Source: Branchinecta lynchi
Taxonomy: Eukaryota > Arthropoda > Branchiopoda > Anostraca > Branchinectidae
Direction of reading: 5' to 3'
Assembly (NCBI GenBank): GCA_023053575.1
Contig: JAKZAP010000022.1
Span: 15,418,518 to 15,482,517 of the forward strand
Length of the DNA stretch: 64,000 nt
The notes beneath the pieces are model-generated. The model saw only the letters and a program-made list of their open reading frames with translations, ran no database searches and was not told where the DNA came from. This document shows, piece after piece, positions 44,051-55,194 of this stretch; position 1 is the first letter of the stretch; every line of letters begins with the position of its first letter. The position numbers were made by a program, and so were the translations under genes.

Positions 44051-44463
44051 AGTTGCATTTTTGCAGATACTATGGTATCTGTTACCACGGTAACTGGATC
44101 TGCAACTGGTCGTTTTTTGCAGTTACGGTGGTATCTGATACCGCGGTTGCCCTGCAAAAACGATAATTGACGAAATTGCGCTTTTCGAAGTCATCCCAAA
44201 GGAAAAACTGATATTCAGTCACGTCACTAAGTGCCAAACTTCTTTCACACCAATTTGACAAAATCTTAGACTCTATTGTTGATGATGATGAAAGTGAGTC
44301 AGATACCACGAACAGTTACCACGGTCGGACCGTAGTATCTGATTATCAGATACCCCGACAACTGCAAAAACGCCTTTTGACCGTGGTATCAGATACCACG
44401 GTAACTGCAAAAACGACTTTAGACCGTGGTATCAGATACCATGGTATCTGCACAAACGTAAGT
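44051..44463 (+). mobile_element. AGTTGCGTTTTTG-terminus MITE, copy 2
   Basis: Starts AGTTGCATTTTTGCAG and ends with a diverged copy (CTGCACAAACGTAAGT). The interior 'tgcgcttttcgaagtcatcc' is collinear with 54795-55194. It ends 100 bp from the septin exon at 44564. Confidence 0.82.
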
Positions 44464-44563
44464 CTTCTCTCTATTCAGGACCATTCTGAAATATACTCTC
44501 TCTCCCCACACCCAGTGCGGAAACCCGCTACCCACCAACCCCGTCCCCCAAGAAACTACATAC

Positions 44564-44737
44564 CTCTTTCTCCGACTCCTTAAGCTCTGCCTCCTTTTCT
44601 TTAACCCTCTGGACAAACTGTTGCCTCATTTCCTCCTCTCGGGACGCCATCTCGTGCTGAATCAGCTGTCTTTTCTGGTCGTAGGTTTGCTGGAAGCTTA
44701 CTGGTTTATTCTCGGAGTCGACATCGCTGAAACCCAT
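44564..44737 (-). CDS. septin exon (start of coiled coil)
   Basis: 58 whole codons. Acceptor TTTTCTAG|ATGGGT, donor AAAGAG|GTATGT. Encodes [20 protein letters not shown], then [20 protein letters not shown], a highly conserved septin coiled-coil segment. The AUG at the exon start is an internal methionine (the family has EEMGF here), not a start codon. Confidence 0.95.
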
Positions 44738-44889
44738 CTAGAAAAGTTTTTAGTTTATATTTACTGTATGTTTATAAGTGTACAGTGCAGTGTTGAAAAA
44801 TGTAGTAAAAGTTTATGTGCTTGTAGAGAGAGAAGCTTCGGCTTAACGTCATCTTCTATTAATAACAAGAGCGGAAAGCTTATATGGCA

Positions 44890-46727
44890 CTTGTAAGAAG
44901 AGTTAGCATGTTTGTCAGATACGATTTGCAGTTGTCAAGGCTGCATCTCTCTCCCGAAATTCATTTCATCAGAAAATCGGCTTGATCTACTAAATTTGAA
45001 ATGGTTATTCCACTCACTGATAACTGCTTCTCCAACAACGATGATCGGGTCGGGGGAGGAACTATTTTTAAGCCAATCTGACAGAGTCCCTAACATGACT
45101 GCCAAGTTTCACGGTCATAGCACATTTGGAAGTACCCCAGCTCGTGATGACCAGAATTGTGGAAAACCCTCTTAAACTCGCCCAACTATGACAAGATCCG
45201 GTCCTGTTTTGTCAGTATTGTCTCTACGGCTTATGCTTGTTCTCTCCTCAAAGTCCCATCCCGATCCTTCAACCCTAAGCGTTTCAAAAGATTTCCAGTC
45301 CCCCCTCTACCCCCACCCCCAGTTATCGGATTCGGGCCAGATTTGAAATTGAAAATCTGAGACACTTGTTCTTGACACTTGTCAAGTTTCATGCATGTCC
45401 GATTACCCGTTACAGTGTTATGTATGATTCTAGTTTCCGGATTCCCCATCCCTCCACTCCACCCCGCGATGGCTGGATCGGGTCAGTTCCTCGTCAGTTC
45501 CCTCATATGGCTTCAGGAAATTTCCAGTGCCCCCCCCCCCCCCCCCCTCACAGGTATCGAATCTGGTTTGGACTTGAAACTGAATATCCTTGTTCTTGAC
45601 ACGCATGTCCGATTACCCTCTACAAAGTTATGCATGGTAATAGTTTCCGGATTTCCAATCCCTCCACCCCCACCAATATCATCGGATGTGGAAAGTGATT
45701 ATTTCCAAGTTAATCTGGTCGGTTCCCTGATATGCCAGCCCAGTTTCATTGTCCTAGCTTATGTGGAGGTGTTTCACGAGATTTGTTTAGTTTGAGTTTA
45801 GTTAGCATCAGAGCAAAATAGCTCTAGTTATTTTGCTCTGGTTAGCATTTACTTAAGTCTTACTTTAATCTTTAAACCATATCTGTTCCCCCATTCACTT
45901 CTACATACATCAATCGTAGCGCAGTGGCAGAGCACTGGAACTACGACACAGAGGTCCGCGGATCGATACCGCATTTGGGCAGCGTTCTTTTTGCTTCCTT
46001 TTGCTACCGTTGTTCCTAGTTTCCGGACTCCCGGATCCGGGGAAAGTCGGATTGGGCAAGTGATTATTTGTAAGTTAATCTGGTGGGGTCCCTGATACGC
46101 CTGCCAATCTTCATCGTTCTAGCATCTCCTAATCTATATCAACCCCTACTAAGGTTCAACAACATATATCAACCCCTACTAAGGTTCAACAACATATTAT
46201 ACCAACTCCTTCGATTGCTCTAGCTCTCTTCGAACGAATTTAAGCAAAGAATGACTCATCCACGAGCAGAGCTATACTAGTGTGAAGAAAGAATGACTCA
46301 TCCATGCGCAGAGCTATACTAGTGTGAAGAAAGAGGTAGGGGTTGGACAAAAACTAGAAAAAGCGTTTCAAGAGATTTCGGGTGTCCCCCTCCAGCCCCC
46401 CTCCCAGTTATCGGATCCGATCTTAATTTGACAATGAACATCCAAGAAACTTGTTCTTGATACCTGTCAAGTTCGATGCACGCCCGATTATCCGTTCCAA
46501 AGTTATAAATGTTACTAATTTCCGGAATCCCCATCTTGCCACTCCCCCATTGATGGTCGGATCGGGGAAGTGATTATTTCCAAGTTAATCCGGTTGGGTC
46601 CCTGATACGCATGCCAAGTTTTATCGTCCTAGGTCATGTGGAAGTGCCCAAATTAGCAAATGCGGACAGACAGACAGACAGACAGACACTACGATCGCTA
46701 TATGTCACTTGAGTAAGCTCAAGTGCC
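44890..46727 (+). mobile_element. pearl/HINE-like element, family B
   Basis: Units with 'ccgattaccc(g/t)', 'tttccggattccc' and 'tccctgatacgcctgccaa' repeat. A (GACA)n run at about 46665-46687, 'actacgatcgctatat' and the terminal palindrome 'cacttgagtaagctcaagtg' follow. A tRNA-like segment is inserted near 45912. Confidence 0.7.
45912..45980 (+). pseudogene. tRNA-like sequence
   Basis: Excellent A box TAGCGCAGTGGCAGAGC and B box GGATCGATACC at tRNA spacing, with a TTTTT soon after. Acceptor strands do not pair and the anticodon loop lacks T33, so this is a SINE head or tRNA pseudogene. Confidence 0.5.
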
Positions 46728-46849
46728 ATAGACATTTTTTTTTTCTATTTTTCTATTTTTCGTTGCTTGGATGCCTCAGACGTAACTGAAAGCATTTAGT
46801 TCTTCACTTTCTCCCTTTCACTATGAACGTACTTGTCCGAGGAACCCAA

Positions 46850-47831
46850 ATTTTAACAAGACCAAAGTTGTCGACGGGTTTGATCCAGAAAATTCGGCCT
46901 TGTCTTCGCCAGGCTAATCATCAGAGAAAACCGAGTTCAGATATTCTATCTACCTATCTATACCTCTATAAGCCATATCTATTTTGACGATATTGACCGA
47001 AACTTCCTGCTTTACTACTGCCAAATTTGCGGTTTCGCCCGAATTCCGAGCGAACTACTAGTCACGGCAAAAAAACAAAAATTCAGAAACGAAGCTGGCG
47101 TATCTCCTTATCCCTATAAAGAAATCTAATCAACTTTGAATAAAATTTTTGACTTTTCTTACCCCTAAATATATCATCTAATCAACTTCAGATAAAGCTT
47201 TTACTTTTAACATATTTTCCGGTTTTGGCCGGATTACAGGCGAACTAGTTGTCCGGCGAGAAAATGGTTTTCACCATCGGGTTCAGCATGTCTTCTTACC
47301 CATAAATCAAACATTTAATCAACTTCAAATGAAACTGTTACTTTTAACCAACTTTCCGGTTTTGGCCGGATTCCGGAAGAAACTGCTTGTCCGGCGACAA
47401 AATGATTTTCACCATCGTGCTCAGCATGTCTTCTTACCCCTAAATCAAACATTTAATCAACTTCAAATGAAACTTTTACTTTTAACAAACTTTCCGGTTT
47501 TTGCCGGATTCCGGACGAACTACTTGTCCGGCGAGAAAATGATTGTCACCATCGTGCTCAGCATGTCTTCTTACCTCATAATCGACTATCACATTAGCTG
47601 TTTAAAAATATTTTGTTTGTCCCTTAAATTGAACCCCCTCCCCCACCTCCAAATATAGGGCTACAGAGCCCATCTACGAACTCGACCTTACACTTGACCC
47701 AAACAATCCTCATACCAAGTTTCATCAAAATATCTCATTCCCTTCGAGAGTTATCGTGCTTACAGACGGACGGACGGACAACTTTTGCGATGTCATAGGT
47801 ATCCCTCCACTTACGTTTTGGGATCCCAAAA
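46850..47831 (+). mobile_element. pearl/HINE-like element, family A, copy with four core units
   Basis: Core units of about 137 bp begin near 47030, 47213, 47351 and 47488 ('ttttccggttttggccggat'). They are followed by (GACG)n at 47764-47780, 'gcgatgtcataggtatccct' and TTTTGGGATCCCAAAA ending 47831. Confidence 0.8.
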
Positions 47832-48029
47832 ACTGTTATGCAAGAGATTAGAAAGGATTGGTGGCCACAGCTACCTAGCAGTAAACTGCTCAACTCTTTG
47901 CGAATCGATCAAGCTACACGGTGTAGCTTGTTTGGCTGTAGCCAATACTAGGCGTTTATTGGAGCAGCGAATGCTAGCATACCACGCTTCCGTTAAGAAG
48001 TCACTATTTTTAAGAGGTAGAGATAACAA

Positions 48030-49454
48030 GACCAAAGGTTTCGATGGGATCCCAAAAATTCAATATCTGATCCAGACAACTGGGTCTTGTCTTAGCCAGA
48101 TCCAGTCTTCGCAAGACTCCTTGAACACTTTTACAATTAAAATTCAGAAACAGATTAAGGCCAAATAGCTAATCACCTGAGAAAACCAAGTTCAGATTTG
48201 GATTCAGCATGTGTGTTTACCCCTATAAGTCATATCTGTTTTGACGAAAACTTCCTGCCACTTCTACCAATTTCCCGGTTCCGGCCGAACTCCAGAACTA
48301 CTTGTCCGGCGAAAAAAGAAAGCTCAAAGACGAAATCAGGGTATCTTCTTTCCCCAGTAATGAACATCTAATCAACTTCAAATAGAAATTTAGCTTATAA
48401 CAAATTTTCCGATTCCAGCCGGATTCCGGTCGAACTATATGTCCGGGTAAAATATGATTGTCAAACAGGGACTCAGCATCTCTTCTTACTCCTAAATCGC
48501 GTATCTAATCAACTAGAAATAAAACTTTGACTTCCAACAGTTTTCCGGTTTTGGCCGGATTCCGGACGAACTACATGTCCGGGTAGAAACTTGTTTTCAC
48601 ATAAGTGTTCAGCATGTCTTCTTGCCCTAAATCGAACATCTAATCAACTCCAAATAAAACTTTTAATTTTGACAAACTTTCCGGTTTGGGCCGGATTCCG
48701 GTCGAAATACTTGTCCGTCGAGAAAATAGTTTTCACCATCGTCTTCAGCATGTCTCCCTACCTCTAAATCGAACATTTAATCAACTTCAAATAAAACTTT
48801 TACTTTCAACAAACTTTCCGGTTTGGGCCGGATTCCGGGAGAAATACTTGTCCATCGAGAGAATAGTTTTCACCATCGTCTTCAGCACGTCTTCCTACCC
48901 CTAAATCGAACATCTAATCAATTTCAAATAAAACTTTTACTTTCAACAAACTTTCCGGTTTGGGCCGGATTCCGGGCGAAATACTTGTCCGTCGAGAAAA
49001 TAATTTTCACCATCGTCTTCAGCATGTCTTCCTACCCCTAAATCGAACATCTAATCAACTTCAAATAAAACTTTTACTTTCAACAAACTTTCCGGTTTTG
49101 GCCGGATTCCGGGCGAACTACTTGTCCGATGACAAAATGGTTTTCACCATCGTGTTCAGCATGTCTTCTTACCCCATAATCGACTATCACATTAGCTGTT
49201 TCAAAATATTTTGTTTGTCCCTTAATTTGAATCCCCTCCCCCACCCCTAAATGTAGAGCTACAAAGCCCATCTACGAACTTGACTGGTCCGACGACCCAA
49301 CGAACCCTCACACCAAGTTTCATCAAAATATCTCATTCCCTTCGAGAGTTATCGTGCTTACAGACGGACGGACAGACGGACGGACGGACGGACAGACGGA
49401 CAACTTTTGCGATGTCATAGGTATCCCTCCACTTACGTTTTGGGATCCCAAAAA
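48030..49454 (+). mobile_element. pearl/HINE-like element, family A, copy with about seven core units
   Basis: Core units start near 48277, 48406, 48542, 48677, 48814, 48951 and 49088, with spacing 129-137 bp and exactly 137 for the last four. Because 137 is not divisible by three, the same peptide-like frame (MGRIPGEILVRREN) is re-entered in each of the three frames. The last 40 bp of tetranucleotides (GACG/GACA) lie at 49363-49402, with the palindrome at 49439-49454. It directly follows the copy ending at 47831 and has the same 5' phrase as it. Confidence 0.82.
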
Positions 49455-50112
49455 AGAGGTAAAAAATAGAAAAAATTTGGGAGACGGTTTGATAGCTAAT
49501 GCAATTTGAGTTCATTATGTACCCTCACACTGCATGGTCTTTTTTGGCGTCCTCACGCGAGGACAGTCGTCAAATTAGTTGTCGCAGAATATGTTCTTCA
49601 TAAAATCCGATGACGAATTGCCGCCAGACGCGCTAGAGGAACAATAACACTAACACGTGAGATTTGGGGATAAGTTATCTGACGGGTGAATGAGCGATCA
49701 GGCTTTCGCTTCATATCGAGTCGCGCATTAGCGCCGTGGAAAAGACAGCCAGCACTCAGCACTGAAGTTGGAAGCCAGACATGACAAACTTGATGACGCT
49801 TGACAGAACAGAGTTGGGTAAAGAAAAAAGAGGGGAAGAGGCATTTTAAACAGTTTTGAACTCGTACACAAAGAAGTAACGTGTCATTCTTTTCTTAACC
49901 ATAGCGCACCTAGCGGCCAAAAAATAACTAATCTGAGAGGAATTTTATGAAGGGCGTATATCAGCCTTAACACAGGTGGGCAGTAGATATGATTTCCGGG
50001 TTACGGTTGGGTTGTAACACTTCTGCTATTAAACTGTATCCGACTACGGGTACCGTAGCCCCCTCATCTGAGAACGCTCGGGCTGAGCATAAACTGAGAA
50101 AGGAATTCAAGC

Positions 50113-50149
<37 letters not shown>

Positions 50150-51018
50150 GAAGCAAGAGTGAAGGCTTTCGCCTCTAAATAACTCTAAGAAACTGTGAAT
50201 AGTCGAACTGATCAGAGTTAAAAATCCCATCAACAATGCCCTTGGAAATCCCTAACTAATGCTGAATGATAAGTCAGTTAGTTTATGCAGAATGAATTAC
50301 GAATTTTAGAGTCCGAGAGAACAAGGGAAAGACTCGAGACTGAATAGGCAGTGGAACTTTTCATTGAGATCTAGAGGGTTCTGAAAAGGATTGGGCCCAA
50401 GATGACGATGCCATGAAGTTCGACTTGAACAAAAGTGCGATACTATTCAAGGATGCTAGAACCCTCGTCAACGATACTGGTGTAATGACCAGGGCAAACA
50501 TAACCCGGATCCTTGGGATAGTCGGGCTACACTCGAGCATTCAGAAGTAGGCTACTCAGGCCACTAGATGCGAAACTGAATCCCAGTCAAGCCAAAAGCG
50601 ACAGACTATGTACAGATGGCAGTTTAAGGACTTCGAGCTAGAGAGAACCTCTGCATAAATCCCTTTTCAGTCCACCACCAGATCCACTAGATGCAGCTCA
50701 ACATTTCAAAGGTTCTTCACTGAAAGAATGTTTCACACATTGCTTTTGAGGCAAACAAGTACTACTCTGTGCCCCCCCCCCCCACCATTCCCGCGTTGAT
50801 GACGTTGGGCATTTTTTAGAAAGAAAACAATTCCGCTTCAAGAATTGTACCATAAATCCAGGGCAAGACATATATCAAACGCGAAAACCTTCCCCTGTGT
50901 CTTCAGGTTGATTGCAACTACTTTTTGCAATTTAATTCTAAATAATCAAATAATCATCATTAATTAATTTTTATTTTATTTTTTCACCAAATTTCAATGT
51001 AGCCTTCTATGTAACATA
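49455..51018. other. septin intron, unassigned, with (AAT)n
   Basis: An (AAT)n microsatellite lies at 50114-50150 and a C run at 50773. No coding similarity was recognised. Confidence 0.5.
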
Positions 51019-51187
51019 CACTGTAAAAACAAATCTTGCGGTATTTGCTACTGGGATTAATCTTGTCTATAAAAAGATAATCCTATCTCTAATCCGGATA
51101 AATCTTATCTCAGTAGAGACAAGATTAATCCCATTAGCAAAGTCTGCAGATAACTTTAATCCTTACTCGGAAAACCTTTGTACAGTG
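51019..51187. mobile_element. CACTGTAAAAA palindromic MITE, copy 2 (TSD TA)
   Basis: Inverted ends CACTGTAAAA and TTTGTACAGTG with TA on both sides, as in Tc1/mariner insertion. The inner palindrome 'ttgctactgggattaatctt' is mirrored. Confidence 0.82.
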
Positions 51188-52878
51188 TAGTCTTTTGACG
51201 AATGGACTCATACGAGGACGCTCTGTAACTCCAAAAATTCTACTCACAAATTTTGTTTAGCCCAGATTCGAAATTCTCGTATTTTATGGTCAGATTCTAT
51301 CTTGCTAACTTTTTTGCACGAGTATTCCATAACTCCTTACCGATAGGGTTAAAGGAGCCCTCTTGCCTTTTTTATTAGCCCTAGCTCGCCTATGGAATAA
51401 TGGAAGTATAAGCTTATAAATCCCCGCCCTTTGTTTTTGTTTCTTTTTACAGTCAAGAGGCGCAAACTTCGAAAAAAGGCGACAACTCTTTCAAATCAAG
51501 GGCATGCGAAGCTTCAAGATTTTGTTTTTCACTCTGGCCTTATCCTAGTAGGACAGGTCTATCACAACACGCGGAGTTTTCGAACATTAAATTTGTTCCA
51601 ACAAACGCATTACATTTTTTTGTGGTTTGGTTTTGTGGTCATGATTAGGACAATTGAGGTTGATTTTTTTTTCAGTAGTTGTTCTGCATTAATGCAGTTA
51701 TTTTTTGCCACCGCCTAGGACAAGGTTACTTCTTGGGGGGGGGGGGGGGGGGTCAAACAGAAGTGTTATCTTTGTGTATTCAATACATTTTTTTAAGCTC
51801 ATATTATTAAAGAAATTTTAAAATTGTATTTATTATCTCTCTCTTTCATTTTAAATCGAACCTCCTCTCGGAAGAGCGGAAAGTGTGAACAGATTCGACA
51901 TGCACCAAGTCATTTACCTACTAAAAAGGTTTCTTATGATCACTTTCTTCAGCCGTGACTTTTCCGAGCTTAGGCTTTTGTTAAGAATTTTTAATCGTTC
52001 CTACTACATTTCTTACTCTTGTTTTCCAAGTATAGTTCCTTAAAGGACGCATCGCATTATTTACTGTTTCTACTCTGATAATATTATATGCCAATTGACT
52101 GCTTCGAAACTCGGCTCTGCTTTAATCAAGCTACAAACAGGTTGGATATTTTTGGTCTCTTTCCAGGTACTTTAGTTCGGACGGCAAATATGGCCAAACT
52201 TGCATAGCCGGTATTTCTGACCAGTAAGATCTAGGAAGCGATGCTCGGGTTACTCATACATCTCAAAAGAAACAAAAATGGTGGCTACCCTGGAAGAGAG
52301 ACGAACCTGCCTTAGCACTGATTTCGGTATTAAAACCCTATCTGTTCCCCGATTACGTACTATTCTCCCCCCCCCCATTCTTCTATACGTATTAGACCCC
52401 AGCGAGAGAAATCTCAGAAAATCCCCAAACTAACCCCTGTGGCCCCTCTTCAAGAAAGATATATAAGGAGTTTTGTTCCAGCATTTGTTGAGTTGTAGTC
52501 TACAATAACCGATAAGTTAGTCCTTTTTAGTGTGTTTTTTTTCCTTCGTGACAAAGTGTTATGTTATTCATCATTTTGTATGACGAAAAGGTTAAATTCG
52601 GCAGTAGCGATGTGGCAGCTGTTTTTGGAAAATAAAATTCTATTCATTCTTTAAGAAGAATTTCGCTAATTTTTGGTATTTGCGAAAAACAATACATATC
52701 TGAACCATTTATTAATTCGAAGATCATTGTTCGTAAGAGTTGTAAATAAACTGAATACATTCCAAAATTGTGGACGCGCCAGATTCGACCGAAAGTCATC
52801 ACCATTAAACCTGCGATGTGATACTCGTTATATTTGATTGCCGTTTACAAAGACTCGGTACATAAAGCGGACAATTAC
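51188..52878. other. septin intron, mostly unassigned
   Basis: Contains a G run of 18 at 51736, fragments resembling 15404-15620 near 51850-51920, a C run at 52370 and a LINE-like tail 'aataaaattctattcattct' at about 52630. A copy of the triplicated segment begins near 52790. Confidence 0.45.
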
Positions 52879-53371
52879 GAGCGTGTTCCACCCTTCTAAC
52901 AATAGTAACTATTAGTTACTATTGTCGTTCCAGCCTCGTGAAAAGTTACTACAGTGTAAAAAGTATCTCAGAGTAAGGATTAAAATTAACAGCAGTATTT
53001 GCTACTGGGATTAATCTTATCTCTAATGAGATACTGGGATTAATCTTATCTCTAATGAGATAAGATTAATCCAAATTAGACATAAGGTTATCTTTTTAGA
53101 GGCAAGATTAATCCCAGTAGCAAATACTGCAACAGTGTACGGTGACCGTTCCAACCTTCTCGAAATAGTAACTAATAGTAACTATTTGCTTACTACGCCC
53201 GGGAGCGTATTAAGCTTGGTAACTACGCTTCTCTGAAACGTGATTGGTCGGATTCTCCCGTGGCATGATATTCTGCTCGAAAATAGAAAAATCTTTCCAG
53301 CCTTGACGGCAAAAAGCCAGAATTCCTGACGACATGCGTAGTAACTGCGGTAAGTAGGGTGGAACACGCTC
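52879..53371 (+). mobile_element. GAGCGTGTTCCACCC MITE, copy 3, with nested MITE
   Basis: Ends GAGCGTGTTCCACCC and GGGTGGAACACGCTC. Flanks TAC/CAT do not match, so the TSD has decayed. A CACTGTAAAAA-type palindrome (about 52950-53143) is nested inside. It interrupts the first copy of the triplicated segment. Confidence 0.85.
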
Positions 53372-54170
53372 CATATCCCGAGGGATGGTAACGCCTAAAG
53401 TGCGGAACTCAAATTCAACACTGTACCCCCACCCAACCCTTGTATAGACGAAGGTTTACCTGTTCCATTCGGTGTCCATTCAGTCATCATCATACACATA
53501 CCTAGTCACTAACTTAGCGACGTGATACCCCTTATATTTCTTTGCCGTTTACGAAGACTCGATCCGTAAAGCGGACAATTCGAATCCCTACGGATGGTTA
53601 CGCCTAAAGGGCGGAACTCAAACTCAACACGGTGCTCCCACCCAGCCCCCTATAGACAAATGTTTATTTGTTCCATTCGGTGTCAATTCCGTCATCATCA
53701 TACATATAATTAGTCACTAACTTAAAGTAGGTAAGTAATTTATTTGTAACCCGCCATTCTGGAAAAGCGGAGTAAATGAAGAAAATAAACAAAACACTTA
53801 AACGCACGTAAAAATACACTTCATTTTCAATCTTCGGACAGGAAGGAGTGGAGAAGGTCGTGCGCTGGTTGGGCTCTGTTGCCAATGATTTTGGATAGCG
53901 ATGAAGAAACATCCAAAAGGGTAATACTTGCATCTTGAATTTTGAACTTCTACGTCAATGTATGGTTATGGCATACTTTCGACAAGTGGAGCAGGTACTT
54001 CGCATATTTAAAATAACGTGATCTCATCTTTTTAATCTCCTTCTTTCGCAGAACATGAGTGACACCAGAACGAAATAGTATAGAAGGAGCGCAATGTGAT
54101 GCCGGTTGTATTTCTTTGGCGTTTACGAAGAATCGATTCGTAAAGAGGACAATTCGTATCCGAAGGGATG

Positions 54171-54566
54171 TATAAAGTCGCTTTCACACTGACGCGTTAA
54201 GGCTTTCACACTGAGCCACGCAGCCTCTGCGTCGCGCTTGCGGTGAAGCAAGGCAGAGCTTACGCAGACAAATAAAACGCAACGCAAGAACAGAACCAAG
54301 TTCTATTCTTGCCTTGCGTCAACGCATCCGCATCAAATGTTTCAGTGCAAAATAGAAGTTTCTGAAGATAAACTGGGAAAAACCTGCTAACAATGAAGGA
54401 AATCTTAGTAATGATGAAAGAAACGAGAATTCAGCGTAGGAAACCGAGAGAGGAAAACGTAAGTACACATCCAGCTTGTCGCGCAGGTGCGAAGGATACG
54501 CACGCTACACAACCTGTACGCAGCGCAAGATAAACGCATTGCAACGACGCATCAATGTGAAAGCTT
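54171..54566. mobile_element. GCTTTCACATTGACGCG MITE, copy 2
   Basis: Similar to 39907-40266 ('ctttcacactgacgcgttaa' ... 'gacgcatcaatgtgaaagc'), inserted in the third copy of the triplicated segment 64 bp from the exon end. Confidence 0.75.
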
Positions 54567-54629
54567 CAAGGGCGGAGCTCAAACTCAACACGGTATCCCT
54601 ACCCACCCCCTATAAAGATGAAGGTTTAC

Positions 54630-54757
54630 CTGTTCCATTCGGTGTCGCCTGTATAGTTCGTAGTGTTTGACGTGCGTGGTTTCCCTCAGATCTTCCATGT
54701 TGGTGCCAACCAGCATTTCCCGCAGCTTAACGAAGTCGCAGTGAGATTCATTTTCGA
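54630..54757 (-). CDS. septin exon (septin-unique element, second half)
   Basis: Acceptor CTTTAG|TCGAAA, donor GAACAG|GTAAAC, phase 1 in and 0 out. Encodes [20 protein letters not shown] and [23 protein letters not shown]-type sequence. It completes the septin-unique element begun in the previous exon. The donor region is copied elsewhere in the intron (see findings). Confidence 0.95.
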
Positions 54758-54794
54758 CTAAAGTAGATAGATTTTAGTTTTCGATCAACTCAAA

Positions 54795-55194
54795 AGTTGC
54801 GTTTTTGCAACCATGGTATCTGTTACCACCGTAACTGGATCTGCAGTTAGTCGTTCTTGCAGTTATCGTGGTATCTGATATACGGTTGCTCTGCAAAAAC
54901 AACAATTGCCGAAATTGCGCTTTTCAAAGTCATCCCAAAAGACAAACTGATATTCGGTCATATCACTGTGCCAAACTTCTTTCCCACAATTTGAAAAAAT
55001 TAATGAAAGTGAGATGACTTTTTCAGATACCACGGTCAGAGCGTGGTACCTGAATATCAGATACTACGATAACTGGTCAGATACCACAATAACTGCAAAA
55101 ACGCCTTTTGACCATGGCATCAGATACCACGATAACTGCAAAAACGACTTTAGACCGTGGTATCAGATACCATGGTATCTGGAAAAATACAACT
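54795..55194 (+). mobile_element. AGTTGCGTTTTTG-terminus MITE, copy 3
   Basis: Ends AGTTGCGTTTTTGCA and AAATACAACT with AAA on both sides. Starts 37 bp upstream of the septin exon acceptor at 54757. Confidence 0.82.

Larger units (their letters stand above)
52790..54645 (+). repeat. triplicated segment including a septin exon end
   Basis: Three direct copies: 52790-53505 (interrupted by the MITE 52879-53371), 53518-53730 and 54087-54645 (interrupted by 54171-54566). Shared order: 'gtgata', 'gccgtttac(g/a)aagactcg', 'gcggacaattcg', 'ggatggt(a/t)acgcctaaag', 'ggaactcaaactcaacac' and 'tttacctgttccattcggtgtc'. The last block is the real splice donor and last 16 coding bases of the septin exon at 54630-54757. 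Confidence 0.85.

Noticed and set aside
44564..44737. The ATG at the start of this exon as the start of a separate coiled-coil gene
   Set aside because: A consensus acceptor lies directly before it and the preceding septin exon ends in the matching phase; septins have Met-Gly-Phe at this place.
47785..48168. A 127-residue frame between two family A repeats
   Set aside because: Its start overlaps the family A 3' segment and its end is the 5' phrase of the next copy; no known domain.
48277..49190. Regularly spaced 137-bp repeats resembling a CRISPR array
   Set aside because: Whole units are similar, not short repeats with unique spacers; the context is eukaryotic and the array ends in a microsatellite and palindrome of a mobile element.
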